Shown piece after piece: positions 43,409 through 52,454 of a stretch of 59,340 nucleotides of DNA. The stretch covers positions 1-59,340 of the forward strand of contig JACIXB010000030.1 of NCBI GenBank assembly GCA_014360685.1. The letters are read 5' to 3'. A program made the translations under genes and the position numbers. A model generated the notes under the pieces. That model was not told where the DNA came from, made no database searches, and saw nothing but the letters and a program-made list of their open reading frames with translations. Numbering within the stretch: the first letter of the stretch is position 1; each line of letters starts with the position of its first letter. The stretch is from Actinomycetota bacterium. Its GTDB lineage: Bacteria > Actinomycetota > Geothermincolia > Geothermincolales > RBG-13-55-18.

Positions 43409-44140
43409 TCAGCCCCTGCTCGTGGGATAACCGAAGCGCTGCAGGGTCTCCCTGGCCAGCCTCACCAGCTCGGTCATCTGGGCATCCAACTGGAAGCCAT
43501 GCTGGACCACCAGGTCCAGCATTTCCTTCTGGCGTTCGTTGATCTCGCCCGCCTTGCCCCGGGAGACCGTGCTGGCATAGGAAATCATCACCGTCAGAGG
43601 GGTTCGGAGGTCGTGGGACATCACCGCTCGCAACCTCTCCAGGGTCTGCAGCACCTCCATGGTCTCCTTCGTCAGAGAAGGCGGCCTTGCTGCGGTTCCT
43701 TCCTCCCCGCCCGAGGGCGCGGCGCTCCCTTCGCCGGCACGGGATCCGGTGGTCACCGGCTGCCCAACCTCCGCTACCTGATCCATGAACTCGCGCACCA
43801 TGCGGGGGAGGGTATCCACGTCCACCGGTTTCTGGATGTAGCCGTCGAAACTCTGGAGCACCTCCGGCCTCTCCTCCTCCCTGAGGGAGGCGCTGATGGC
43901 CACGATGGGCACCTTCTCCAGGCCGGGCATCTCCCGGAGGCGCTCCGCCAGCTGGCATCCCTTCACCCCCTCCAGGTGGAGATCCAGGAGGATTACGTCC
44001 GGCCGGACCTGGCGCGCCAGTTCGAGGCCCTCCTCCGGCTTCCCGGCGGTCAGGACCTTAAAGCCGTCCGCCTCCAGGAGACGCTGCACTATCCTGCGCT
44101 CCACTCCGCTGTCGTCGATGTACAGGGCAACCGGCGCCAA
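43409..44140 (-). CDS. Response-regulator receiver joined to a lone HisKA domain
   Basis: A 243-residue protein. A CheY-like receiver occupies residues ~3-118, with acidic pair YIDDS, phospho-acceptor Asp in ILLDLHLEG and the conserved Lys in YIQKPVD. After a linker (~120-155) comes a histidine-kinase dimerisation/phospho-acceptor segment, VMSHDLRTPLTVMISYAST, and a helical hairpin to the end. No HATPase_c catalytic domain follows. It may pass phosphate within a relay or sequester a kinase, or the gene may be the truncated remnant of a hybrid kinase. No kinase partner is adjacent. Confidence 0.85.
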   Translation of the reverse strand: MAPVALYIDDSGVERRIVQRLLEADGFKVLTAGKPEEGLELARQVRPDVILLDLHLEGVKGCQLAERLREMPGLEKVPIVAISASLREEERPEVLQSFDGYIQKPVDVDTLPRMVREFMDQVAEVGQPVTTGSRAGEGSAAPSGGEEGTAARPPSLTKETMEVLQTLERLRAVMSHDLRTPLTVMISYASTVSRGKAGEINERQKEMLDLVVQHGFQLDAQMTELVRLARETLQRFGYPTSRG

Positions 44141-44182
44141 CGCCCATCTCCTCCTCTCTCACCGTTATCTATTCGGCCAAAA

Positions 44183-44211
44183 GGGGGCAGGCCTTAAAAT
44201 TCGATACCCCC
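44183..44211 (+). repeat. Degenerate REP-like element
   Basis: This copy resembles the 28-bp element found at 49113, 50333 and 52464, but with several changes (GGGGGCAGGCC at its head, ATTCGATACCCCC at its tail). The following palindrome is imperfect (ATACCCCCGGATAT). It lies 43 bp upstream of the receiver-HisKA gene and is not at a gene end. Confidence 0.6.
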
Positions 44212-44445
44212 GGATATGCAAGACTGATCCTTCCGCTTCGCACCCCAGGCGGAAGTGCCCTATAATTCCATAGAGCGCGTCATGCCGGTAGCGCTCGTGG
44301 AGAACGGCGGCAACCCGGGTCCTGTAAGGCTCTTTTCGGAGTAAGGCCGGGTGGCGGAATGGCATCCCGTTGCGACCGGCGCGCAGTTCCCGGGCAGGCA
44401 GGGCCGGCTAACGGACCTGGGGAAAGGATCTGGAGGAGGGTTCCG

Positions 44446-45075
44446 GTGGAAATCGTCACCTTCACGGACTATTCGTTCGGCAGCAACACCTACCTGGCGG
44501 TCAACCGGGAGGGGGGTAAGGCGGTGCTCATCGACGCCGGCGTGTCCGCCTCGCAGGTGCTGAAATACCTCGATGAAAACGATCTCCAGCTGGAAGCGGT
44601 GCTGCTCACCCATGGACACCCCGACCACCTCATGGGCCTCAAGGAGATCGTGGACGCCACCGGGGCACCCGCATACATGCACCCCGCGGATGCCGAGATG
44701 GTGAAATCCATACCTCCCCTTTTCCTGAGGATGCTGGGGCTGGAAAACCTGGAACTCCCCGAGGAGTTCCTGCCCCTCGAGGACGGCCAGGAACTGGAGC
44801 TGGGAGGCATGAAGTTCAAGGTGCTGCATACGCCGGGACACTCGGAAGGGAGCGTATGTTTCCTCTCCGACGGCGTGCTCTTCGACGGCGACCTTGTATT
44901 CCGGGGCTCCATCGGGCGCACCGACTTTCCCGGCGGCTCCATGCAGGCCCTCCTCAGCTCGGTCAGGGAGAAGGTCTTCACCCTGCCCGGCGACACCCGC
45001 ATCCTTCCCGGACACCTGGACCCCACGGTGGTAGGGTGGGAGAAACGCACCAACCCCTTCCTCATGGGGATTTGA
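44446..45075 (+). CDS. MBL-fold hydrolase (glyoxalase II-like)
   Basis: The 209-residue protein has metal-binding motif THGHPDHLMG (about 47-56), an upstream strand with IDAG, a third His in HTPGHSEGSVCF, the bridging Asp in LFDGDLVFRGSIGRTD and a final His in ILPGHLDPT. It matches the small glyoxalase-II-like/YcbL group; the substrate is a guess (a thioester such as S-lactoylglutathione analogues). A GTG start at 44446 follows GGAGGAGGG. The next gene, a potassium channel, starts two bases after the stop, so the two are translated in tandem. Confidence 0.87.
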   Translation: MEIVTFTDYSFGSNTYLAVNREGGKAVLIDAGVSASQVLKYLDENDLQLEAVLLTHGHPDHLMGLKEIVDATGAPAYMHPADAEMVKSIPPLFLRMLGLENLELPEEFLPLEDGQELELGGMKFKVLHTPGHSEGSVCFLSDGVLFDGDLVFRGSIGRTDFPGGSMQALLSSVREKVFTLPGDTRILPGHLDPTVVGWEKRTNPFLMGI

Positions 45076-45077
45076 CC

Positions 45078-46079
45078 ATGCACCGCAGGCTCGTCTTCTC
45101 CGTATCCCTCCTGGTACTCCTCCTGGCCCTGGCCCCGGTGGGGTACATGACCATCGAGCACATGAGCTACACGGAAGCCCTGTATATGACGGTGATCACC
45201 ATCTCCACCGTGGGCTTCCGGGAGGTCCGGCCCCTTTCCACGGCGGGGATGTATTTCACCATCCTGGTCATTTTTACCGGCGTCTTCAGCCTTTTCTTCA
45301 TCATCTCCAGCTTCATCAGCTACACCTTCGGCGAGGCCCTGCGGGAGATATTCGGGAGGAGGAGAATGGACCTCAGGATAAAGAAACTTCGGGATCATCA
45401 CGTGGTCTGCGGGTTCGGGCGCGTGGGGGAAGTGGTGTGCGAGACCCTCTCCGAGGCGGGGGCCGACTTCGTGGTCATCGACAAGGACCCGGATCGGCTG
45501 GCCCTGGCCCAGGACAAAGGTTATCTCTGCCTGGAGGGTGACGCCACCTCCACGGAGGTGCTGCTCAACGCCGGCGTGGATCGGGCCCGGGGGGTGGTGT
45601 GCGCCCTGCAGAACGACGCCGACAACCTCTTCACCACCCTGTCGGCGAGGAGCCTCAACCGGGAGGTGACCATCGTGACGCGCTGCGTGAGCCCGGACTC
45701 GGTGGACAAGCTCATCTACGCCGGCGCGGACCGGGTCATATCCCCTTACGCCCTGAGCGGGAGGCGCATGGCCACTTTCCTCCTCAGGCCCAGCGTATTC
45801 GACTACCTGGACCTGGTGGCCCACGGGGTATCCCTGGACTACCGCCTGGAGGAACTGGTGGTGGAAGAGGGATCCGAGCTGGCGGGAAGGACCATCGGAG
45901 AGATGGACATCCGGGTTCGCACAGGGGCGCTGATCGTCGCCGTGCGCAAGGCGGCCGGCGGCGAGTTCAACACCAGCCCGGACAAGGACACCCGCCTGGA
46001 CGCCGGGGATCTGCTCATCGCCCTGGGTACCCCCCGTGACCTGTCCAACCTGGAGAGGATGAGTAGCGCGCGAGGCTGA
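45078..46079 (+). CDS. Two-TM potassium channel with RCK (TrkA-N/TrkA-C) domains
   Basis: A 333-residue MthK-like protein. TM1 is about residues 5-25, the pore loop has filter STVGFREV (TVGF in place of TVGYGD), TM2 is about 56-82. An RCK-N Rossmann domain follows (VVCGFGRVGEVV, about 112-123; acidic residue in VVIDKDP), then a C-terminal TrkA-C domain (ELVVEEGSELAGRTIGEMDIR). Such channels pass K+ and are gated by ligands bound to the RCK ring. A hairpin with 8-bp perfect arms overlaps its stop codon. Confidence 0.9.
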   Translation: MHRRLVFSVSLLVLLLALAPVGYMTIEHMSYTEALYMTVITISTVGFREVRPLSTAGMYFTILVIFTGVFSLFFIISSFISYTFGEALREIFGRRRMDLRIKKLRDHHVVCGFGRVGEVVCETLSEAGADFVVIDKDPDRLALAQDKGYLCLEGDATSTEVLLNAGVDRARGVVCALQNDADNLFTTLSARSLNREVTIVTRCVSPDSVDKLIYAGADRVISPYALSGRRMATFLLRPSVFDYLDLVAHGVSLDYRLEELVVEEGSELAGRTIGEMDIRVRTGALIVAVRKAAGGEFNTSPDKDTRLDAGDLLIALGTPRDLSNLERMSSARG

Positions 46080-46088
46080 TCTCGCGCG
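46067..46088 (+). terminator. Hairpin at the end of the K+ channel gene
   Basis: CGCGCGAG-6 nt-CTCGCGCG is a perfect 8-bp stem spanning the stop codon. There is no T-run, so it may be an attenuating or mRNA-end hairpin rather than a classic terminator. Confidence 0.4.
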
Positions 46089-46159
46089 TGATTGCCACCT
46101 GCCTGCGACGTCCTCGCGCGCCCGTTAGTTACTGGGATCCTCAAGGAAAGGGAATATCC

Positions 46160-47425
46160 CTATTGCTCTCCTTGAGGGGAACCCGCCGAGAGACCGGACG
46201 GCAACATCCCGGCAGGGAAGAACATGGCCTGCAGGTCATCCACTAACAAGGTTCCCGCCCCTTCCACGTTCAGCCTGATCATCAAGCTATCCACGGTTCC
46301 ATCCAGGGGAACCCAGGCCTCGAATTCCTCCCAGTCCGTGTTTCCCGCCAGTTCCCTTGAAGCCTTGAAATCCACGGCGCCTGGAACGCCGAAGGCCAGC
46401 GCGTCCACCCACCCCCTGCCGGCCATTGACCGGGCGCGTATCCTTCCCCGCAGGAACAGGTTTCCCTCCCGCCCCGAGAGCCCGGGGATGGTCTGGAAAA
46501 AACCGGTATGGACCGGGTTGTCCGTCCCCGGCCGGTTTTCCACCCGCAGAGCCTGTCCCAATCCCGATCGGTCGGGTTCAAGGCCGTAGAGGGGCAGGTT
46601 TCCCGTCCCGGAGAGGAAAGGGTGCCAGTACCTGGTACCCTCTTCGAAGGAGGAGTTGCGAAGGAGGTCCACCCCGGAAGGCGGATATTCCTCCCTTTCC
46701 TCCACCTCCAGGGAGACCTCGTCGAACCAGACCCGGCCCCTTCCGTACATCCCGCATTCCATCCATATCTCGTCCGCATGCAGGGGCACGTAACAGCGCA
46801 GCTCCAGGGGCGTCCAATTCGTGGTCCCCTCCACTCCGTCAAGGTAGGCCGCCACCAGGGTAACAGGCTCGGAGCTCTCCCCCACCCCCCTCACCAGGAT
46901 GCCCAGATATGCTTCCCCTTGCAGGTTCTCGGTGCGTACCCGGCCGCGGAAGACCACGTCGTGGCCCACGGGGGTCTGTCCCAGCCTCGTATACCAACCG
47001 GCATCCACGAAGTCGCTTTCCTGTGAACTTACCGCCGCGCTGGCGAACCCCCGGAAGGAGCGCTCCCGGTCCCGGAAGAGCAGGGCTCCCCGTTCCTCCC
47101 CCTTCTTGGTCCATCCCCAGATAGTCTCTCCCGTGCCCACCTCGAAGCTGTAGTTGCTGATAAGGTTGGTATGCAACGGGATATCCGATGCCGGGTGCCC
47201 TTCCTCGCCGTGTTCCTCCTCCGCTTCGTGGGCATGTTCCCCGCCCTCCTCGTGCCCGCGTTCCTCGCCATGTTCGTGAGCGTGCGAGTGAGCATGCCCC
47301 GAGGTCATGCCCGTCACCACCTCCCGGCGGACCAGGTACTGGAGAGGCACGGAAAGGGCCAGTGCGGCCAGGACGACCGCCACCACCCACCAGCGGCCCC
47401 GGAAACCCTTAAGCCACCCCTTCAT
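46160..47425 (-). CDS. Membrane-anchored protein with His/Glu-rich segment and two CBM-like domains
   Basis: The product (421 aa) has an N-terminal transmembrane anchor (about 11-31, WWVVAVVLAALALSVPLQYL). A segment of ~35 residues made mostly of His, Glu and Gly follows (about 43-77, for example SHAHEHGEERGHEEGGEHAH). Then come two beta-sandwich domains like carbohydrate-binding module 4/9, each opening with an N-x-SFE motif (LISNYSFEVGTG at ~86; LLRNSSFEEGTRYW at ~240). The His-rich part probably binds Zn, Ni or Cu; the sandwiches probably bind glycans. I know no characterised protein with this layout. Start ATG 47425 has GGAAGG upstream; longer frame rejected. It converges on the K+ channel gene. 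Confidence 0.72.
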   Translation of the reverse strand: MKGWLKGFRGRWWVVAVVLAALALSVPLQYLVRREVVTGMTSGHAHSHAHEHGEERGHEEGGEHAHEAEEEHGEEGHPASDIPLHTNLISNYSFEVGTGETIWGWTKKGEERGALLFRDRERSFRGFASAAVSSQESDFVDAGWYTRLGQTPVGHDVVFRGRVRTENLQGEAYLGILVRGVGESSEPVTLVAAYLDGVEGTTNWTPLELRCYVPLHADEIWMECGMYGRGRVWFDEVSLEVEEREEYPPSGVDLLRNSSFEEGTRYWHPFLSGTGNLPLYGLEPDRSGLGQALRVENRPGTDNPVHTGFFQTIPGLSGREGNLFLRGRIRARSMAGRGWVDALAFGVPGAVDFKASRELAGNTDWEEFEAWVPLDGTVDSLMIRLNVEGAGTLLVDDLQAMFFPAGMLPSGLSAGSPQGEQ

Positions 47426-47899
47426 ACGACCTTCCTTCCCCTCTCCGCCTCGACGGGACGATCGAGGACCACGGACTTGGCCTTTCCCCATAATCATTGT
47501 ATACGCCCGGACGGTTTCCGCCTTTCCCTTCCACGGTCCGCCCGAAAACCCCGGGGCCCTCCCGACGAATCCGTGACTGCTTCTACCACCCGCGCCTCAG
47601 TCCTCCCTCCCCATGCATATCCTTCCTTCCCGTGGTTGCGGCACCTTTCACCTGCCGTCTCCCTCCACCTCGCCTTTTTACCCTCGCCCTGCCCGCCCGG
47701 TCACCCGGGCATGAATCTTAGGTCATCCTCTCGCTATCCTGCGAAACTTCCCCTCGTCTCCCCTCCCGTCCTATCCTTTACTTACCGCCCATGCGTCCTC
47801 GCCGTCCGTTCCCCGCTCCCGTCCCGGCTCGAGCAGCCCGCTTATCGTCCGGACTCCTACCGCGTATATAATGATGGCGGAATGAAGGAGGTTGATGAA
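47426..47899. other. Divergent intergenic region without a gene
   Basis: The apgM frame is open throughout, but the translation is Pro/Ser/Arg-rich and lacks a start site. TATAAT at 47867-47872 may be the -10 of apgM, 28 bp before its start codon; the -35 is weak. AAGGAGG follows. Confidence 0.45.
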
Positions 47900-49111
47900 A
47901 TGGACCGCATGGAATTTCTATCCAGCTTGCGCACGTCGTCCGATTCCCGGATGGTTCTCCTGGTCCTGGACGGCTTGGGGGGGCTGCCTCACCCGGATAC
48001 CGGCTTGACCGAACTGGAGAGCGCCCGGACGCCCAACCTGGACGCCTTGGCCCGGGAGTCCGCCTGCGGGCTCGTCCACGCCGTGGGACCGGGCATCACC
48101 CCGGGGAGTGGTCCGGCCCACATGGCCCTCTTCGGGTACGACCCGGTACGCCACGAGGTGGGCAGGGGGGTGCTCTCCGCCCTGGGGGTGGGCATGGACC
48201 TCGGCCCGGAGGACATCGCCGCCCGGGTGAACTTCTGTACCGTTGAGAACGGGGTTATAACCGACCGCAGGGCGGGCCGTATCTCCACCGAGGAGAACGC
48301 CCGCCTGTGCGAGAAGCTCTCCGCCATCCGGCTGGACGGCTTGGAGGCGGTGATCCGCCCCGAGAAGGAACACCGCGCCGCGCTGGTCCTCCGGGGCCAG
48401 GGACTCTCCGAGCGTATCTCGGACACCGACCCCCAGAGGACCGGGGTCCCGCCCCTGACCTGCCGTCCCCTGGTGGACGGGGACACGGCAGCGGAGAGGA
48501 CGGCGTCCCTGGTCAACAGGTACCTGGATGAAGCCTCCAGAATCCTGGCCGACGAACACCCTGCCAACATGCTCCTCACCCGCGGCTTCGCCAGGAAACC
48601 GGACATTCCCCACATGACCGACCTTTACGGGATACGGGCGGGGGCGGTGGCCACCTATCCCATGTACCGGGCCGTCGCCCGCCTGGTAGGGATGGAGCTG
48701 GTGGAGACCGGGGCCTCCTTCGCCGACCAGGTGGAGGCCCTTGCGGGAGCCTGGGAGGACTACGAATACTTCTTCATCCACTACAAGTACACGGACAGCC
48801 GGGGCGAGGACGGGGACTTCGAGGCCAAGGTGGCCTGCATCGAGGAGGTAGACCGTTCCATCCCCCGCATACTGGAACTGCGACCCGACGTGCTGGTGGT
48901 GACCGGCGACCACTCCACCCCCGCCCTCCTCGGGGCCCACAGCTGGCATCCCTCACCACTGCTCTTCCATTCCCGCTGGGAGAGGAAGGACGAAGTGGAC
49001 TCCTTCGGGGAGAGGGCCTGTGCCCGCGGCATGCTGGGGACCTTCCCGGCCGTGGACCTCCTGCCCATGATGCTGGCCTCCGCCCGGCGCCTCACCAAGT
49101 TCGGCGCCTGA
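47900..49111 (+). CDS. apgM: Archaeal-type 2,3-bisphosphoglycerate-independent phosphoglycerate mutase
   Basis: A 403-residue ApgM-type enzyme that interconverts 3- and 2-phosphoglycerate in glycolysis and gluconeogenesis. It belongs to the alkaline phosphatase superfamily: metal Asp in MVLLVLDGLGGLPHPDTG (about 17-34), the Ser nucleophile in GSGPAHMALFGYDP (about 70-83) and C-terminal metal ligands in VVTGDHSTPALLGAHSWHP. ATG 47900 is eight bases after AAGGAGG. Its stop lies one base before the REP-associated transposase unit. Confidence 0.92.
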   Translation: MDRMEFLSSLRTSSDSRMVLLVLDGLGGLPHPDTGLTELESARTPNLDALARESACGLVHAVGPGITPGSGPAHMALFGYDPVRHEVGRGVLSALGVGMDLGPEDIAARVNFCTVENGVITDRRAGRISTEENARLCEKLSAIRLDGLEAVIRPEKEHRAALVLRGQGLSERISDTDPQRTGVPPLTCRPLVDGDTAAERTASLVNRYLDEASRILADEHPANMLLTRGFARKPDIPHMTDLYGIRAGAVATYPMYRAVARLVGMELVETGASFADQVEALAGAWEDYEYFFIHYKYTDSRGEDGDFEAKVACIEEVDRSIPRILELRPDVLVVTGDHSTPALLGAHSWHPSPLLFHSRWERKDEVDSFGERACARGMLGTFPAVDLLPMMLASARRLTKFGA

Positions 49112-49112
49112 A

Positions 49113-49149
49113 GGGGTCAGGTCTTGAATTTTGATACCCCGAGGGGTAT
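49113..49149 (+). repeat. REP element, left inverted copy
   Basis: The 28-bp core (49113-49140) plus palindrome ATACCCC-GA-GGGGTAT (49134-49149). It begins one base after the apgM stop codon. Confidence 0.85.
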
Positions 49150-49310
49150 TGAAGAGTAGCACGGGCTTTCTCCGAATTAAAACCGCCTTGGAAGGTATCA
49201 CTGGACGGTACTATCATGGATTTCCCCGCTGAGCGGAAACGCCGGGGCGGTCATAACCACCACCATACAGCGAAAGGTCGTGCATTAGGTCGCAGGGACG
49301 GAATGAATGC

Positions 49311-50159
49311 TCATGACACTGTCCTTGCCACCTGATTAGCGATCCTGCTTATTGCAGAATAGTGCATCCCCAGAAAAACTCCGACCTCTCTCAAAGTGTA
49401 ACCATGCTCATATATAGCAAGGTAGATCCCGATTTTCCGATCATACATGGAAAATATCTCCCCCAGGTCCGGCCTTGCTGCAAATCTTTCCCTTTTAGGT
49501 ATTTCGAGGTCGATCTTCTGGCCGACCTTCTCGAAGACCTCCCTGGCCACTTCTTTTTCTCCCAGGATGATGCCCCCATGTGCATCCGCGAGGGGCGATG
49601 GTGCCTCAATGCCCTCCTGGACAAAGGAAACATAAAGACTCGTAGCCTCATCTTTTCGGTTGGAAAACAGACACAGGACATGGTTTGGGTTCAGAAACTT
49701 TTTCGGCTTGTCCAAGCCTACCGTGGCCCGATAAGACGACCATTTCCAATCCTCCGGCCTTTCCACCACGCCGGCCCGCACAGGGTTAAGGACCACGTAG
49801 CGAGCTACCGTCAGAAGCCTCTCCTCATCCTTGATAAGGATGGCCTTGAACCTTCCCTGGAAGACATGACCTACCCTCTGGTGGCGCCGGTTGAAATACT
49901 GCGCATAAATCCCGTTCAACTGACGCATTCCCCTGGAAAGGTTGGCCTGCTCTGTCCTTAGAAGAAGGTGATAGTGGTTTCCCATGAGGCAGTAAGCATA
50001 CACGGTCCACCGGTAACGCTCGGCGACCTCGGAAACTTTCTTCAGAAAGACGTAACGGTCTTGATCGTCAAAAAAGATGGTGGCCTTCTCATTGCCGCGC
50101 GAAGTGACGTGGTAAAGCGCATTCTCTAACTGGAGTCTCAGGGGCCTGGACATGGGCAT
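49311..50159 (-). CDS. REP-associated tyrosine transposase (Y1/IS200-like, RAYT)
   Basis: The 282-residue protein has the Y1 transposase domain: start RPLRLQLENALYHVTSRGNEKATIF, the HUH motif GNHYHLLL (about 60-67) and the helix with the candidate catalytic Tyr, VARYVVLNPVRAG (about 118-130). The C-terminal ~70 residues form a DnaA/helix-turn-helix-like domain (GYTLREVGVFLGMHYSAISRI). RAYTs nick single-stranded DNA at REP sequences and are thought to spread them; here REP copies flank the gene and occur nearby. An AT-rich region (50160-50240) upstream probably holds its promoter. Confidence 0.92.
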   Translation of the reverse strand: MPMSRPLRLQLENALYHVTSRGNEKATIFFDDQDRYVFLKKVSEVAERYRWTVYAYCLMGNHYHLLLRTEQANLSRGMRQLNGIYAQYFNRRHQRVGHVFQGRFKAILIKDEERLLTVARYVVLNPVRAGVVERPEDWKWSSYRATVGLDKPKKFLNPNHVLCLFSNRKDEATSLYVSFVQEGIEAPSPLADAHGGIILGEKEVAREVFEKVGQKIDLEIPKRERFAARPDLGEIFSMYDRKIGIYLAIYEHGYTLREVGVFLGMHYSAISRIANQVARTVS

Positions 50160-50323
50160 TCTTCGATCCGATATTTCCGGTAAATCGAATAGTATATCAT
50201 TATGTTATTTATGTTATTATATTTATGCAAGTTAATATATTTCATGCCTCAAGTCAAGTAACCAGCCGTACGAGATAAGAAAACACGCAAACGAGAAATC
50301 AGGTTTATCGCGAGGAACAAGAT

Positions 50324-50360
50324 ATACCCATGGGGGTATCAAAATTCAAGACCTGACCCC
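50324..50360 (-). repeat. REP element, right inverted copy
   Basis: The exact reverse complement of the left 28-bp core (50333-50360), with palindrome ATACCC-AT-GGGGGTAT (50324-50339). Its first codons close the fdhA frame (GGG GTC AGG TCT TGA). Confidence 0.85.
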
Positions 50361-52406
50361 TTGGACCTTGACGGCGCAGACCTTGAGCTCCGGGATCTTG
50401 GCCACGGGGTCCAGGGCGGCTATGGTCAGGGCGTTGGCCGCCGCCTCGGCGAAGTGGAAGGGCATGAAGACCACTCCCCTTGCCACACGGTCGGTCACGC
50501 GGGCTTCGACTTCCACGCTCCCCCGCCGCGAGGAGACGACTACGCGCCCCCCATCGTCGATTCCCAGCTCCGCGGCGTCCTCGGGGTTTATCTCCGCGAA
50601 GGGGCGGTCGGCCTCCTTCACCAGGGAGGGTGAACGCCGGGTCATGGTCCCCGTGTGGTACTGGAAGAGGATACGCCCGGTGGTGAGGATGAAGGGGTAT
50701 TCCTCGTCGGGTTCCTCGGCCGGCGGACGGTAGGTTACGGGGGTGAACCTTCCCCTGCCGATGGGAAACTTTTCCACGTGGAGGATGGGCGTCCCGGGAT
50801 GGTCCTCGGTTGGACAGGGCCACTGCAGCCCCCGCGTGCCCAGCCGCCGGTAGGTCATCCCGGCATAGCTGGGGGTCACCTTCCTTACCTCCTCGAACAC
50901 CTCCTCCGGGGCGGCAAAGTCGAAGCCGCCCCCTCCCATGCGCTTCCCCAGCTCGCAGATTATCTCCCAGTCCGGGCGGGCCTCCCCGGGAGGCTCCACC
51001 GCCTTCCGCAACCTCTGTACCCTTCGCTCGGTATTGGTGATGGTCCCCTCCTTCTCGGCGAAGGAGGCGGCGGGAAGCACCACGTGGGCGTAGCGCAGGG
51101 TCTCGTTGTCCATGATGTCCGCCACGGCCAGGAAGTCCAGCCTGGACAGGGCCTCCCGCACGTGGTTCACGTCCGGGTCGGAGACCATGGGGTTCTCCCC
51201 CATGATGTACATGGCCCGCAGGTCGCCCCGGGCGGCGGCATCGATCATCTCCACCACCGTGAGCCCCGGCGTGCGGGGCAGCCCCTCCACCCCCCAGGCG
51301 GCCTCGAACCTGCGCGCCGCCTCCTCGTCATCCACCCTCTGGTAGCCGGTAAAGACGTTGGGCAGGCCCCCCATGTCGCACGCTCCCTGCACGTTGTTCT
51401 GTCCCCGCAGGGGATTCACTCCCGTTCCCGGCTTCCCGATGTTGCCGGTGAGGAGGGCCAGGTTGGCCACGGCCAGGACGTTGTCCGTCCCCGCCACGTG
51501 CTGGGTGATCCCCATGCAGTAGACGATGGCCGCCCGCTCCGCGCCCCCGTAGAGGCGGGCCGTCTCCACCAGGTCCGCGGCGGGGATGCCGGTTATCTCC
51601 TCCACCCGCTCGGGGGTATATTCGGCCAGGGCCTTCCGGAACTCCTCGAAGCCCTCGGTCCGGGAGGCTATGAACTCGTCGTCCTGCAAACCCTCCGAGA
51701 TGATGACGTGGGCCAGGCCGTTGAGGTAGGCTACCTCCGTCCCCGGACGGGGACGCAGGAACATGGCGGCGAAGCGGCTGAGGTGGATGGCCCGGGGGTC
51801 GATGACGATGAGCCTGGTGCCCTTCCTTACCGCCGAAAGGATCCTCTCCCCGATGATGGGGTGCTGCTCGGTGGTGTTGGAGCCCACCACCAGGATGACC
51901 TCCGCCTCCTCCAGGTCCTGGATGGAGTTGGTCATGGCCCCGCTGCCCAGTGCCGTCGCCAGACCGGCGACCGTGGGACTGTGTCATAAGCGGGCGCAGT
52001 GGTCGACGTTGTTGGTGCCGACCACCGCGCGGGCCAGCTTCATGAGGAGGTAATTCTCCTCGTTGGTGCAGCGGGCGGAGGCCAGGAAACCCACCGCGTC
52101 GGGCCCATGTTCATCGCGGGTCCTCCGCAACCCCTCCGCCACCAGCCGGAGGGCAGTGTCCCAGTCCGCCTCCACCAGCTCCCCGTTACGGCGGACGAGG
52201 GGCCGGGTCAGCCGGCGCGGGCTGTGCACGAACTCGTGGACCGCCCATCCCTTGATGCACAGGGCCCCCCGGGAGACGGGGTGGTCCTTCTGGGGCAGCG
52301 TTCCTGTGAGGCGACCGTTACTCGCCTGCAGGAGCACCCCGCACCCCGTACCGCAGTACACGCATGTGGTGGGGACCAGCCGGAAATCGATTTCCCTGTC
52401 TCCCAT
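50346..52406 (-). CDS. fdhA: Formate dehydrogenase catalytic subunit, selenocysteine-containing
   Basis: One gene of 686 residues when the UGA at 51984-51986 is read as selenocysteine. The N-terminal [4Fe-4S] site is CVYCGTGC plus CIKG, then comes [18 protein letters not shown], as in E. coli FdhF, where Sec coordinates molybdenum or tungsten. Downstream, [46 protein letters not shown] and the C-terminal molydopterin-dinucleotide domain complete a CO2/formate-interconverting enzyme. A SECIS hairpin follows the UGA. The last codons and the stop come from a REP element. Start ATG has GAGGTAG five bases upstream. It ends the hdrCBA-mvhD-fdhB operon, so it probably feeds formate electrons to the Hdr complex. 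The cell must encode SelA, SelB, SelC and SelD elsewhere. Confidence 0.93.
51955..51986 (-). promoter_or_regulatory. Bacterial SECIS element with UGA Sec codon
   Basis: The UGA is at 51986-51984. Twelve bases on, GUCGCC-GGUCU-GGCGAC forms a perfect 6-bp stem with a 5-nt loop. The GGUCU loop and its distance from the UGA match the SelB-binding apical loop of E. coli fdhF as I know it. Confidence 0.88.
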
Positions 52407-52454
52407 CGAATCTACCTCGTTTCTCCATATTTCCTTCTGTAATTCTTTTCCTTG

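Larger units (their letters stand above)
49113..50360. mobile_element. REP-associated tyrosine transposase unit
   Basis: A 1,248-bp unit bounded by perfect 28-bp inverted repeats. The outer ends read GGGGTCAGGTCTTG and the inner ends TTTTGATACCCC. Each repeat continues inward into a short palindrome (ATACCCC-GA-GGGGTAT on the left; ATACCC-AT-GGGGGTAT on the right). The transposase gene is inside. No target-site duplication is visible. The unit sits between the 3' ends of two convergent genes, apgM and fdhA. It is lower in GC than its surroundings, which points to acquisition. Confidence 0.8.

Noticed and set aside
47171-47899. N-terminal extension of apgM by about 240 codons
   Set aside because: Pro/Ser/Arg-rich with no ribosome binding site, and it runs antisense through the start of the His-rich gene; AAGGAGG marks ATG 47900.
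49113-50360. Classical insertion sequence with target-site duplication
   Set aside because: Perfect inverted ends exist, but the flanks (AA before, TT after) show no direct repeat, and the enzyme is a Y1/RAYT protein rather than a DDE transposase.
51984-51986. fdhA as a pseudogene split by a stop codon
   Set aside because: The stop is UGA at the known Sec site and is followed by a SECIS hairpin.
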